Assembly: GCA_044508625.1 (NCBI GenBank)
Contig: JBIQHJ010000006.1
Span: forward strand, 1 to 64,000
Direction of reading: 5' to 3'
Length of the DNA stretch: 64,000 nucleotides
Origin: Castellaniella sp044508625
GTDB lineage: Bacteria > Pseudomonadota > Gammaproteobacteria > Burkholderiales > Burkholderiaceae_B
Position 1 is the first letter of the stretch; each line of letters begins with the position of its first letter. Below the pieces are notes generated by a model. That model searched no databases. It had not been told where the DNA came from and worked only from the letters and a program-made list of their open reading frames with translations. The position numbers were made by a program, and so were the translations under genes. Shown here one piece after another: positions 53,200 to 62,443 of the stretch.

Positions 53200-56100
53200 T
53201 CAGAACCGGTAGCTGGCCTGGAGGCGCAGGCCGTGCTCTTGCACGCCGCCCCCGACCGCGCCCAGGTAGCCCAGTTCGAGGCTTGCCGCACGGGTGCGCG
53301 CCAGGCTGGCCTTGAGCTCCACCTGCAAGGCGTTGCGCGCCTGCGGCACGCCCGACAGCTCGTAGTCCGCGCCGCCGGCATGGGCAAGCCGCGCCCGCGG
53401 CGACAGCTCGCCGTACGCATGCAGCCAGGCCGCGCCCGCCATCAGGCGCAGCTCGCCCGAGGATGTCTCCAGGCGCCAATGGGCGCGCGCGCCCAGAGCC
53501 GACTGGGTGAAGGAATCGCTGCCCGAGCGGCCCGACAGCGGCGCACTGCCGTCCTCGGAGAATCCCTTGGATCCCTGCCACACCTGCGACACCCCCACGT
53601 ACGGCTCGATGACGGCCGCGCCGGCGGACAGCGCATACCCGCCCTCGGCGAACACCTGCGTCGCCCATGCCCCGTAGCGCGCCGTCTGCCGGCCCAGGCC
53701 GGCCGCGGCGATGTCGCGGCGCGTGTCCACCGTGAACCAGGACTGGCCCACCCCGCCGCGCAGGCGCCAGGGGCCGCTGGCCGCCGCGCCGTACGCCAGC
53801 ACGTGATAGCCGTCGAGCGTCGCCTCGTTGTCCAGCTCGGCGCGCACCCGCGAGCGGGTGTAGCCCACCGCCACCCCGGCGCTGAGCCCCGGCGACCACT
53901 CGAGGTCGCGGCCGATCATCAGGCCCGAGCCGAAGCGGCTCGCATCCTGCGACACGCCCGAGCCGTCGTACCGGCCCCAGGCCGTCATCGCGTGGCCCCA
54001 CAGGCCATTGCCGGACCCCGCGCCCTGCCGCGCGCCGGACCCCGCCGGGGGCTGCGCCCCGCCATTCATCGCCAGGCGGCCCATCACCCCGGCGCGCACC
54101 ATGCCCGCGTCGGCCCGCAGCATCGAGCGCGCCGTCGCATGCAGTTCACCCGAGAACTGGTCGTACAGATTGGGCGCCCGCGTGGCGTCCCGCAGCCCGA
54201 TCAGGGCCTCGTACGGCACGGCGCCCGTGCCCAGGCTCTCGATCGCCTGGCCCGCGCCGCGCTGGTTCGAGGTATCCCCCAGCGACGCGAACGTCGTCGC
54301 GCTGCGGTCCACGGCGAGCCGGTACCCTGTGCCCGTGGGCACCAGGCGCAGGTCCGCGAACACATAATCGTTGCGCACCCCGGCGAAGCCGGGCCCGGTG
54401 ACCGCGCCGGTCACCGACAGGAAGGTGTACTGGCGCCCCAGCACCCCGCCCGAGAGCCCGAGCAGCTCGACCTCGCCGCCCAGCAGTTGCGCATTGCCCT
54501 GCACGTCGAGCCGGTCGGAATTGCCCGAGCCGTCGACCTCGACCTCCAGCACCGAACCCGCCCGCTGCGTGTAGTCGCCGGCGACCGTCAGCGTATCGAT
54601 GGAATTGCCCGGCGCCATGCGGCCGTAGACCTCGGTCGGGCCCACCGTGCCATTGCCGCCCAGCGTGCCCCCGGCCCCCACCGTGAACGAGGACGAGGAC
54701 GTGTCCCCATTGACCGCGAGGCGGCCGCCCTCGACCACGGTCGCGCCGGTATAGGTGTTGCGGCCGCTGAGCACCAGCGTGCCCGCCCCCGCCTTGACCA
54801 GCCCGCCGTCGCCGCCGATGTCGTTGCCGAACTGCGAGTCGAACCCCTTGGTGTCGGCCCGGAACACCTTGGCGAAGCCCTCGCCGCCGAACTCGCCGGG
54901 CCCCGCGATCGCCTTGCCCAGGTCCAGCAGGCCGCGCCCGTAGATGGCCGGGTCGGCATAGATGCCGCCGCGGTTGGTCGTCGTCAGGATCACCTCGATG
55001 ATCTGGCGCGCGCTCATGTAGGGAAAGGCCTGGCGCAGCACCGCCGCCGCGCCCGCCACCACCGGCGAGGCCATCGACGTGCCGCTCATGCCGACGTAGT
55101 AGCCGTTGCGCGAATCGGGATTGGTGGACCAGATCGGGCCCGGGCCGTCCCCGCCCGGCGCCGCCAGGCACCACAGCGCCGCCTGGCCGCAACGGTTGCT
55201 GTAGCTCGCGATCGCGCCGGTGGGCCCCACCGACACGACCGACAGCAGGGCCCCGCCCAGGTCGGAGAAATCCAGGTCCTTGACGCGGGGGTCCGTGAAA
55301 TCGAGGATGGTATACGTGGCGGGATCGTAGAGGTTCATGCCCGGCGCCTGGCGGTCCCAGAAGCGGAACATGGGGTCGACCCCGCCGGGCCGGTCCAGGA
55401 AGAACCTCGGCGTGATCAGGTAGTACATGCCGTAGCCGGACACGTGGGATGCCTGGCTCGGGTATCCCCCATAATCATTGCCGGCGGCGAACACCATCAC
55501 GATGTCGGCGGCCGCCGCGCGCCGCAGCATGTCCGCCTGGGCTTGCAGGGTGTTGATCGGAACGTTCTGGTATTTCAGTAGGTCCGTCCCCACGTTATCC
55601 CGATACCCCGGATTATCGATCCACTCGCCGTTCGGATCATCCGGATTGGGCATGGTCATTGGCGGCGTGCCGTTGGGCCCATAGCTGCCGTTGAGGACCT
55701 GGGCGCCGGCCCGGATCGCATAGTCGAAGGCGGGCCGATCCTCGTCGAAAGCCAGGCGCAGGCCCAGCAGGCTCGCCTCGTAGGCCACGCCGTGCATCTG
55801 CACGCCGTCGCGGGCCGCCCCGATGATGCCGGCCACGTGCGTGCCGTGGCCCTCGATCCAGTGGGGATCATGGTCGTCATCCTCGTCCAGTTCGGTATCC
55901 GAATAGTCCCAGGGCTGCTGGTCGTTGCGGAAATTCCAGCCGCCGGCCACGCGGCCGCGGAATTCGGGATGCTGGGCGTACAGCCCCGAGTCCAGCACCG
56001 CCACCAGCACGCCCTTGCCGGTATAGCCGCGCGCATAGGCGAACTGGGCCCGGATCAGGTCCAGGGTGCCGCTGCGCTGGAATTCGGGCGTGACGAAGCT

Positions 56101-56241
56101 GGCGGGATCGAAGATCGGATCCCCCGGCGCGGCCGCGCCCTGGGCGCACAGGCCCAGGGCCAGCAGCAGGGCGGACACGGGGCGCATCAGGGGCCGCTGG
56201 AGCCTGCGGGCGAGCGAGGGCCGCGGAGCTTTGATTGTCAT
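53200..56241 (-). CDS. subtilisin-type (S8) autotransporter serine protease
   Basis: A 1013-aa type Va autotransporter. A signal peptide (LLLALGLCAQGAAA) precedes the S8 protease domain (about 60-480) with Asp84 (VLDSG), His132 (GHGTHVAG) and Ser389 (MSGTSMASP). A passenger-associated autotransporter repeat (TGATVVEGGRLAVNGD) follows. The C-terminal beta barrel (about 740-1013) ends in LRLQASYRF with a terminal Phe. It resembles Bordetella SphB1 and Neisseria NalP in layout, but has no lipobox. The ATG at 56241 is preferred over 56289. Confidence 0.93.
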   Translation of the reverse strand: MTIKAPRPSLARRLQRPLMRPVSALLLALGLCAQGAAAPGDPIFDPASFVTPEFQRSGTLDLIRAQFAYARGYTGKGVLVAVLDSGLYAQHPEFRGRVAGGWNFRNDQQPWDYSDTELDEDDDHDPHWIEGHGTHVAGIIGAARDGVQMHGVAYEASLLGLRLAFDEDRPAFDYAIRAGAQVLNGSYGPNGTPPMTMPNPDDPNGEWIDNPGYRDNVGTDLLKYQNVPINTLQAQADMLRRAAAADIVMVFAAGNDYGGYPSQASHVSGYGMYYLITPRFFLDRPGGVDPMFRFWDRQAPGMNLYDPATYTILDFTDPRVKDLDFSDLGGALLSVVSVGPTGAIASYSNRCGQAALWCLAAPGGDGPGPIWSTNPDSRNGYYVGMSGTSMASPVVAGAAAVLRQAFPYMSARQIIEVILTTTNRGGIYADPAIYGRGLLDLGKAIAGPGEFGGEGFAKVFRADTKGFDSQFGNDIGGDGGLVKAGAGTLVLSGRNTYTGATVVEGGRLAVNGDTSSSSFTVGAGGTLGGNGTVGPTEVYGRMAPGNSIDTLTVAGDYTQRAGSVLEVEVDGSGNSDRLDVQGNAQLLGGEVELLGLSGGVLGRQYTFLSVTGAVTGPGFAGVRNDYVFADLRLVPTGTGYRLAVDRSATTFASLGDTSNQRGAGQAIESLGTGAVPYEALIGLRDATRAPNLYDQFSGELHATARSMLRADAGMVRAGVMGRLAMNGGAQPPAGSGARQGAGSGNGLWGHAMTAWGRYDGSGVSQDASRFGSGLMIGRDLEWSPGLSAGVAVGYTRSRVRAELDNEATLDGYHVLAYGAAASGPWRLRGGVGQSWFTVDTRRDIAAAGLGRQTARYGAWATQVFAEGGYALSAGAAVIEPYVGVSQVWQGSKGFSEDGSAPLSGRSGSDSFTQSALGARAHWRLETSSGELRLMAGAAWLHAYGELSPRARLAHAGGADYELSGVPQARNALQVELKASLARTRAASLELGYLGAVGGGVQEHGLRLQASYRF

Positions 56242-56372
56242 GGGGCGTTGATGAAACCGGCGTCCGCGTGGCAAGACGAGTCTCCGCAATTGAAAATTCG
56301 TATGTCTTTTGTACTTAAAAGTGACCTCGCGGCCCCGGGCTGAATCTTATCGGAATTTCGTTAAGAAAGCAG

Positions 56373-57173
56373 CTAAAGAATCGCCAGTCCGAAACCGTGC
56401 ATCAGCCGGCGCGTCGCGGCGTCCGGACGCCCGCTGGTGAACAGCGCCGCGTCGCCGCGCGCCTCCCGCCCCGCGCCGGCCGGCCGCGGCAGGAGGCTGC
56501 GGGCGCGGCGGGCGATGGCCTCGGCCGGATCCAGCCAGTCCACCGGCCAGGGGGCCAGCCGCCGGAACACGTTCGCCAGGAAGGGATAATGCGTGCAGGC
56601 GAGCACCACGATGTCGGTGCGGCGGTCCCCCTCGGCCACGAAACAGCCGGCGAACTCGGCCCGCACCGCCTCGTCGGGGATCGGCTCGCCTCGGACGTAG
56701 GCTTCCGCCATGCCGGCCAGGTGCTCGGAACCCACCAGTTGCACGCGGCAGCGCGCGGCAAAGGACTGGATGAGCCCGCGGGTGTAGGCGCGCCGCACCG
56801 TGCCCGGCGTCGCCAGCACGGAAATCAGCCCCGAGCGCGTGCGCTCGGCGGCGGGCTTGATCGCCGGCACGGTGCCGACGAAGGTCATGCGCGGATAGGC
56901 GGCGCGCAGGTCGGCCCCGGCCAGCGTGAAGGCCGTGTTGCAGGCGACGATGCACAGCGCGGGGCCGTGGTCGCGCAACAGCTCGCCGAACAGGCGGATC
57001 AGCCGCGCCTTCAGGGCGCCCTCCTCCCAGCCGCCGTAGGGAAAGCCGGCATCATCGGCGACGTAGAGGAAATGCCGCTCGGGCATGAGCACGCGGGCCT
57101 CGCGCAGGACGGTGAGCCCGCCGATCCCCGAATCGAAGACCAGCACGGGCCTCGATGGGTCCATCGCCGGCAT
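56373..57173 (-). CDS. murI: glutamate racemase
   Basis: MurI (266 aa) supplies D-glutamate for peptidoglycan. Catalytic segments are LVFDSGIGGLTVL (about 12-24), IVACNTAFTLAGA (first Cys, about 80) and VVLACTHYPFL (second Cys, about 190). The ATG at 57173 has GCGAGG upstream; a longer frame beginning at 57239 overlaps the cca stop codon (ATGA) but lacks a ribosome site and adds 22 nonconserved residues. It is downstream of slt and cca on the same strand. Confidence 0.93.
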   Translation of the reverse strand: MPAMDPSRPVLVFDSGIGGLTVLREARVLMPERHFLYVADDAGFPYGGWEEGALKARLIRLFGELLRDHGPALCIVACNTAFTLAGADLRAAYPRMTFVGTVPAIKPAAERTRSGLISVLATPGTVRRAYTRGLIQSFAARCRVQLVGSEHLAGMAEAYVRGEPIPDEAVRAEFAGCFVAEGDRRTDIVVLACTHYPFLANVFRRLAPWPVDWLDPAEAIARRARSLLPRPAGAGREARGDAALFTSGRPDAATRRLMHGFGLAIL

Positions 57174-57235
57174 GGCGGCCGCCTCGCCCCGCCCGGCCGC
57201 GGCGCGGACGCGCGCCGGGCCCGGACACGCATGCG

Positions 57236-58351
57236 TCATGATCGCTGAGGCCCCGCCTCGAGCGCCTCCAGCGCCCGCATCCGCGCCGCCCGCAAGTCCT
57301 CGCGGATGCGGGCGGGATCGCCCGCGGCCGCGCGCGCGACCGCGCCCGCGTCGACGGCGCGCGCGGCCTCGATGCGCCGCGCCCACGCGGGGAGGTCGAC
57401 GTCCCCGCGCACGCAGGAGGCCGCCTCGAGCAGCGCCCGGCAGCGGTCCGGGCGGCGCCACGCATCGCAGGATTCCAGCAGGCCGAGCCAGGCCTCCGCG
57501 CCGCCGGCGCCACCCTCCAGGCCTTGCAGGACCACCGGCAGCAGACGCGCCAGATCGCGGCAGGCGGAGGGCGCACGCAGCGCGTCCTGCAGGCCGGGCG
57601 CGGAGGAGCGGCACAGCAAGGCGTAGCGCTGGGCGAGGTCGAGCCCGCGGCGCGCACCCTCGCGCAGGCCCGCGCGCACCCCGTCGTCCCATGCCAGACC
57701 GGGCGCCACCCGGGGCAGCGCGCCGCACTCGGCCAGCACGTCGATCATGCGCTCGGGGTGCGCGCAGACCAGGCCCTTGGCGAATTCCTGCCAGACGCGC
57801 TCGGGCACCAGGGCATCGACCTCGCCGCTGTCGACCAGCGCGCGGCACAGCGCCAGGGTCTCGGGCGCGATGGAGAAATCGTGGAAGCGCGCCGCGAAGC
57901 GCGCCAGGCGCAGCAGCCGCACCGGATCCTCGGCGAACGCGGGACCCGTATGGCGCAGTATCCGCGCCCGCAGGTCGGCCACCCCGCCCAGGGGATCGAT
58001 CAGCGTGCCGTCTGGCGCGCGCGCGATCGCGTTGACCGTCAGGTCGCGGCGCCTCAGGTCCTCCTCCAGGGTGACCTCGCGTCCCGCGTGGAACACGAAG
58101 CCCTTGTAGCCGCGCCCCGACTTGCGCTCGGTGCGCGCGAGCGCGTATTCCTCGTGGGTGCGCGGGTGCAGGAACACCGGGAAATCGCCGCCGACGGGCG
58201 TGAAGCCGCGCGCCGCCATGATCTCGGGAGTGGCGCCGACCACCACCCAGTCACGGTCCCCCGCCGGCAGGCCCAGCAGGTCGTCGCGCACCGCGCCGCC
58301 CACGACATAGGCCTCGAGACCCTCGGCGGCCGGGTCCTGGGACGGACTCAT
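57236..58351 (-). CDS. cca: CCA tRNA nucleotidyltransferase
   Basis: A 371-aa class II nucleotidyltransferase that adds or repairs the 3' CCA end of tRNA. The head motif YVVGGAVRDDLLG and the metal DxD (GDRDWVVVGA) are present. LRRRDLTVNAIA and AEDPVRLLRLARFAARF complete the nucleotide-binding part. No C-terminal HD phosphohydrolase domain is visible, unlike E. coli Cca. Its start overlaps the slt stop by 4 bp (ATGA), so translation is coupled. Confidence 0.93.
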   Translation of the reverse strand: MSPSQDPAAEGLEAYVVGGAVRDDLLGLPAGDRDWVVVGATPEIMAARGFTPVGGDFPVFLHPRTHEEYALARTERKSGRGYKGFVFHAGREVTLEEDLRRRDLTVNAIARAPDGTLIDPLGGVADLRARILRHTGPAFAEDPVRLLRLARFAARFHDFSIAPETLALCRALVDSGEVDALVPERVWQEFAKGLVCAHPERMIDVLAECGALPRVAPGLAWDDGVRAGLREGARRGLDLAQRYALLCRSSAPGLQDALRAPSACRDLARLLPVVLQGLEGGAGGAEAWLGLLESCDAWRRPDRCRALLEAASCVRGDVDLPAWARRIEAARAVDAGAVARAAAGDPARIREDLRAARMRALEALEAGPQRS

Positions 58352-60522
58352 GGCAGCGCGGTGCGGGTCCCCGGCACGGGAACGATGGTGCCCAGGCGCT
58401 GCTTGAGCGACTGGGGCTGTCCCGAGAACAGCGTGGCGTAGTAGACCGCGTTCGACATGACGTTCTTGACGTATAGGCGGGTCTCGGTGAAGGGGATGGT
58501 TTCGGCGAAGATCGCCCCCTCGACCGGCGCCTGCAGGCGCGCGCGCCAGCGCTTGGGACGGCCCGGGCCGGCATTGTAGCCGGCGGTCGCCAGCAGCTCG
58601 GAGCCGTCGAGGTCCCTCAGCACCATGTTCAGGTACTGGGTGCCGAGGACGGTGTTGGTGTCGAAATCGTTGACCTCGCTGAGCTTGAAATCCTTCATGC
58701 CGATCTTGCGGGCCACCCAGCGCGCGGTCGAGGGCATGAGCTGCATCAGGCCCGAGGCCCCCACCCGCGAGCGCGCATCGGTGATGAAGCGGGATTCCTG
58801 GCGGATCAGCCCGTAGATCCAGGCCGGATCCAGGTCGATCAGGCGCGCCTTGGCCGCGACCTGCCCCTCGAACGGCGCGATGAAGCGCTGGCTGAAGTCC
58901 ACCTCGGCGCGCGTGAGCAGCGAGGTGTTCACGACCCGGTCGTAGATGTGCTCCTCGCGGGCGAGCTCGGCCGCCGCGCGCAATTGGGGGTCATTCATCC
59001 CGCGCAGGGCGAAATTCCATTCCGGCACCGCCTCTCGGCGCCATCCCAGGCCGAACAGCGCGATCGCGCGCTCGAGGCCCGGATTGGCCCGCGCCTGCCG
59101 GACCAGCGCGGGATCCACCGGGGGCGGCTGGGCCGGCACGTAGGGCGGGCGGCCCAGTTCCTCGTTGGCCAACTGGCCGTAGAAGCCGAGATCGGTGGCG
59201 ATGGACTCGAAATACTGCCGCGCGGCCTTCTGGTTGCCCTGGGCCGCCAGCGCCCGCCCGTACCAGTAGCGCCAGACGGGCTCGTCGGCCTGGCGCGCCG
59301 TCATCTTGCGGATCGCCGTGGCGACCCGCCCCCAGTCGATCTTGGCCTCGCGCAGCTCGGCCCGGACCTCCCAGGCGTGGTTGTAGTCGGTCATGGGGAC
59401 GAAGCCCGAGCGGCGATACCAGTGCGTGGCGTCCGGATCGACGTTGAGGGCGGCCACCAGCCCGAACTGCCCCCAGACCCATTCCAGGTCGGGCTTGGGC
59501 AGGAATCCCGCCCAGCGTTCCTGGACGTCGCGCGCGGCCGCCACCCGGTCGTCCTCGCGCGCCAGCCGCGACAGGGCGATGGCCGTCAGCTCGATCTGGG
59601 TGCGGTTGCGCGGCTTGCCCTGGCGCTCGAGCCACTTGCGGGGGCTCTTGATCAGGGCGGCGTACTGCACCATGGCGGGCTCGTCGAAGACGATCGCCGC
59701 CACCCGGCGCGCATGCGCCTCCTTGCCGGTCTCGAGCGTGTCGCGCAGTAGCCCCGCGAGCTGGTTGTGGCTGAGGACGTGGTCGGCGGCCATCTGGTCG
59801 AGCATGTCCCAGCAGTCGGAATTGGGCTTGTAGACCTCGAGGACCTCGGCGGCGCGCGCCTTGCGCCCGCTCATGTGGTCGGCCAGCAGCCGGGCGCAGT
59901 CGAGGCGCGCATTGCTGTCGATCACCGGGCCGACGCGCTGCGCCAGGCCATAGTCGCCCGCCCGCACGGCCGCCAGGATCCAGTCGGCCTTGATCCGGTC
60001 GGCGAGATAGGTGTCCGGATTGTCGGCGAGGAACTGGCGCACCTCGGGCTCGGGCACGGGCATGGTGCGATCGGACAGTTTCTGGCGCAGGGACCAGTAG
60101 CGGGGATAGATGCCCAGCACCGGATCGGCCGCCGCGACCGCGGCCAGGCGCTCGACGTCGGCCCAGCGCTTTTTCTGCATGGCCTCGTAGGCGTCGACCA
60201 CGGCCTGGCGCGCCGCCGCGGGGACCACGGGCGGGACGTAGGGCGCGGCCTCGCGCGCTGGTGCCTGCGGGGCGGCCCGGACGGCCTCCCCCTGGCCGGC
60301 CGGCGGGGCGGTGCCCGAGACCGGGGACTGGGAGGCCAGCGTCGGGGGCGGGACCTCCGGGGAACCGGGGGCCGCCAGCGCCGAGGGCGGGACGGCCGGC
60401 GCCTCGGCCCCGGCACAGCCAGCCAGGCCCAGCGCGATCGCCACGCCGGCGGCCACGCCGTGCCGCCGCCCACGGGCGGTGCTTTCCCGGTTTTTCTGAT
60501 ACCTTAGAAGGCTTGCCAACAT
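58348..60522 (-). CDS. slt: soluble/lipid-anchored lytic transglycosylase (Slt70-like)
   Basis: A 724-aa peptidoglycan-cleaving enzyme releasing 1,6-anhydro-muropeptides. A signal segment with a possible lipobox (ALGLAGCAG, about 30-38) precedes a Pro/Ala-rich linker. A long alpha-superhelical region (about 95-540) follows, then the catalytic domain with Glu in IYGLIRQESRFITDARS, GASGLMQLMPSTA and AGYNAGPGRPKRW. The ATG at 60522 is chosen because the open frame upstream overlaps the divergent gene. Confidence 0.93.
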   Translation of the reverse strand: MLASLLRYQKNRESTARGRRHGVAAGVAIALGLAGCAGAEAPAVPPSALAAPGSPEVPPPTLASQSPVSGTAPPAGQGEAVRAAPQAPAREAAPYVPPVVPAAARQAVVDAYEAMQKKRWADVERLAAVAAADPVLGIYPRYWSLRQKLSDRTMPVPEPEVRQFLADNPDTYLADRIKADWILAAVRAGDYGLAQRVGPVIDSNARLDCARLLADHMSGRKARAAEVLEVYKPNSDCWDMLDQMAADHVLSHNQLAGLLRDTLETGKEAHARRVAAIVFDEPAMVQYAALIKSPRKWLERQGKPRNRTQIELTAIALSRLAREDDRVAAARDVQERWAGFLPKPDLEWVWGQFGLVAALNVDPDATHWYRRSGFVPMTDYNHAWEVRAELREAKIDWGRVATAIRKMTARQADEPVWRYWYGRALAAQGNQKAARQYFESIATDLGFYGQLANEELGRPPYVPAQPPPVDPALVRQARANPGLERAIALFGLGWRREAVPEWNFALRGMNDPQLRAAAELAREEHIYDRVVNTSLLTRAEVDFSQRFIAPFEGQVAAKARLIDLDPAWIYGLIRQESRFITDARSRVGASGLMQLMPSTARWVARKIGMKDFKLSEVNDFDTNTVLGTQYLNMVLRDLDGSELLATAGYNAGPGRPKRWRARLQAPVEGAIFAETIPFTETRLYVKNVMSNAVYYATLFSGQPQSLKQRLGTIVPVPGTRTALP

Positions 60523-60552
60523 ATCGCCTGCGACCCCGCTGCCTACTACACC

Positions 60553-61185
60553 ATGAACGACAATGCAAAGGATAACGCAGTCCCCTTGCGGATGCGACTC
60601 AAGCAGCGCCGCGCGCAACTGCCGCCCGCCGAGCGCGAGCGGGGCGCCCTGCTGATCCGGGGACGCCTGTACACCTGGCTGGCGACGACGCGCACCCGCC
60701 TGCGCGAGGCCGGCCGCCCCGAACCCCGCCACGTCGCCGCCTTCTGGTCCATGGAGCACGAGCCCGGCCTGCAGGCGCTGCTGCGCCAATGGAGCGAGGA
60801 CGACGGCCTGGCGATCTCGCTGCCGGCGGTCGTCGCCCCCGGCCAGCCCCTGGAATTCCGCCTCTGGACGCCCGGGACCCCGATGCGTCCCGGCCCCTAC
60901 GGCATCCTCGAGCCCCAGGGCGATCCCGCGCCCGCGCCCGACGTCGTGCTCGTCCCGACCCTGGGATTCACCCGGGAGGGCGACCGCGTGGGCTACGGCG
61001 GGGGATACTACGACCGCACCCTGGCCGCCCTCAGGGCCACGGGGCACCCGTTCACGGCCCTGGGCATCGCCTGGGCCTGCGGCGACCTCAGCGGCGAGGG
61101 CTACCGCGCCGCCGCGCACGACGTGCGCCTGGACGGCATCCTCACCGACAAGGGCTGGGCCGTCCCGGCCCCGGTCCTGGGCTGA
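60553..61185 (+). CDS. 5-formyltetrahydrofolate cyclo-ligase
   Basis: A 210-aa enzyme (YgfA/FAU1 family) converting 5-formyl-THF to 5,10-methenyl-THF with ATP. The signature VGYGGGYYDRTLAAL is at about 146-160, with PTLGFTREGDR just before it. The N-terminal LRMRLKQRRAQLP fits the family. It is divergent from slt (30 bp) and ends 13 bp before the convergent metF stop. Placement beside metF puts two one-carbon enzymes together. Confidence 0.93.
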   Translation: MNDNAKDNAVPLRMRLKQRRAQLPPAERERGALLIRGRLYTWLATTRTRLREAGRPEPRHVAAFWSMEHEPGLQALLRQWSEDDGLAISLPAVVAPGQPLEFRLWTPGTPMRPGPYGILEPQGDPAPAPDVVLVPTLGFTREGDRVGYGGGYYDRTLAALRATGHPFTALGIAWACGDLSGEGYRAAAHDVRLDGILTDKGWAVPAPVLG

Positions 61186-61198
61186 GGCCGCCGAGGCC

Positions 61199-62059
61199 CT
61201 ACGCGCAGGCGCGGCCCGGCGCCGCGCCCTCCAGGTTGGCGCAGATCGCCAGCACCGCGTCGGCGTTGTTCAGCGTGTAGAAATGCGCGCCCGGCGCACC
61301 CTGTTCGAGCAGGCGCGCCACCATGCGGGACACGACCTCGACGCCGAACGCCCGGATCGAGGCCTTGTCGTCGCCGAAGTCGGCCAGGCGCAGGCGCAGC
61401 CAGCGCGGGAGCTCGGCGCCGCACATGTTCGAAAAGCGCGCGAGCTGCGTGTAGTTGGTGATGGGCATGATGCCCGGGACGATCGGGACGTCGACGCCGC
61501 GCGCCCGCACGCGGTCGACGAAATCGAAGTACGCGTCCGGGTTGAAGAAATACTGGGTGATCGCGCCGTCGGCGCCCTCGCCCACCTTGGCGACGAAATG
61601 ATCGAGGTCCTCGCTCGCGCTGAGCGACTGCGGATGCATCTCGGGATAGGCGGCCACCTCGATGTGGAAGGCGTCGCCGTACTCTGAGCGCACGAAGCGC
61701 ACGAGCTCGCTCGCATGGTGCAGGTCGCCGGCATCGCCGCCCATGCCCGAGGGCACGTCGCCGCGCAGCGCCACCAGCCGGCGCACGCCGCGCGCCCGGT
61801 AGGAATCGAGGATCTCGCGCAGTTGCGCGCGGCTCGAACCGATGCACGACAGGTGGGGCGCCACCTCGGCGCCCAGGTTCTGCATGAGCTGCACCGTGTC
61901 GACGGTGCCTTCGCGGGTGGATCCCCCCGCCCCGAAGGTCACGCTGACGTAGGCGGGCCGCAGGGCCATCAGGCGCTTGGCCGAACGCACGAGCCGTTCC
62001 TGGGCCGCGATGTCGCGCGGCGGGAAGTATTCGAGGCTGAAAACCCGGGATGCGCTCAT
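61199..62059 (-). CDS. metF: methylenetetrahydrofolate reductase
   Basis: MetF (286 aa) reduces 5,10-methylene-THF to 5-methyl-THF for methionine synthesis, using FAD. SLEYFPPRD (about 8-16) holds the catalytic Glu. VSVTFGAGGSTREGT, LVALRGDVP and AAYPEMHPQS contact FAD and folate, and ITQYFFNPDAYFDF is typical. The ATG at 62059 overlaps the stop of the membrane protein gene (ATGA). It belongs to the ahcY operon under SAH riboswitch control. Confidence 0.95.
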   Translation of the reverse strand: MSASRVFSLEYFPPRDIAAQERLVRSAKRLMALRPAYVSVTFGAGGSTREGTVDTVQLMQNLGAEVAPHLSCIGSSRAQLREILDSYRARGVRRLVALRGDVPSGMGGDAGDLHHASELVRFVRSEYGDAFHIEVAAYPEMHPQSLSASEDLDHFVAKVGEGADGAITQYFFNPDAYFDFVDRVRARGVDVPIVPGIMPITNYTQLARFSNMCGAELPRWLRLRLADFGDDKASIRAFGVEVVSRMVARLLEQGAPGAHFYTLNNADAVLAICANLEGAAPGRACA

Positions 62060-62394
62060 GCCAGCAGCAGGCTCGCCAGGGCGCCCGAGACGATGCTGTA
62101 GACCAGCGCGCCCAGCACCGCCCACCAGAACCCGTCGACCTGGAATCCCTTGAGGATGGACCCGGCGAACCAGAACACCAGCGCGTTGAGGACCAGCAGG
62201 AACAATCCCAGCGTCACCACCGTGATGGGCAGCGTGAGCAGGATGAGGACGGGCTTGACCAGGGTGTTGAGCAGGCCGAGGACCAGCGCGGCGATCAGCG
62301 CCGAACCGAAGGACGCGACGGTGATCCCCGGGAGGATGTAGGCCACGATCAGCAAGGCCACGGCATTCAGGATCCAGACGAGCAGGAGGGTCAT
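62056..62394 (-). CDS. phage holin family (YvlD-like) membrane protein
   Basis: A 112-aa protein of four hydrophobic helices (LLLVWILNAVALLIVAYILPGI split over 3-24; LVLGLLNTLVKPVLILLTLPI split over 37-58; LGLFLLVLNALVFWFAGSIL; WAVLGALVYSIVSGALASLLLA). Database names call it a holin, but there is no phage context. It sits between ahcY and metF, a conserved arrangement in betaproteobacteria. Its function is unknown. The stop overlaps metF by 4 bp. Confidence 0.9.
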   Translation of the reverse strand: MTLLLVWILNAVALLIVAYILPGITVASFGSALIAALVLGLLNTLVKPVLILLTLPITVVTLGLFLLVLNALVFWFAGSILKGFQVDGFWWAVLGALVYSIVSGALASLLLA

Positions 62395-62443
62395 GATGGG
62401 CTCCGGTGAAAGGCGATTGGGCGCGCGCCGCGCGCCCGGGACG

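Noticed and set aside
56242..56372. BvgA-like heptamers (TTTCTTA) upstream of the autotransporter
   Set aside because: Only one imperfect heptamer with a weak partner; the genus is not certain, so Bvg control cannot be claimed.
62056..62394. Phage holin as evidence of a prophage
   Set aside because: No other phage genes; it lies inside the ahcY-metF operon, a conserved housekeeping arrangement.
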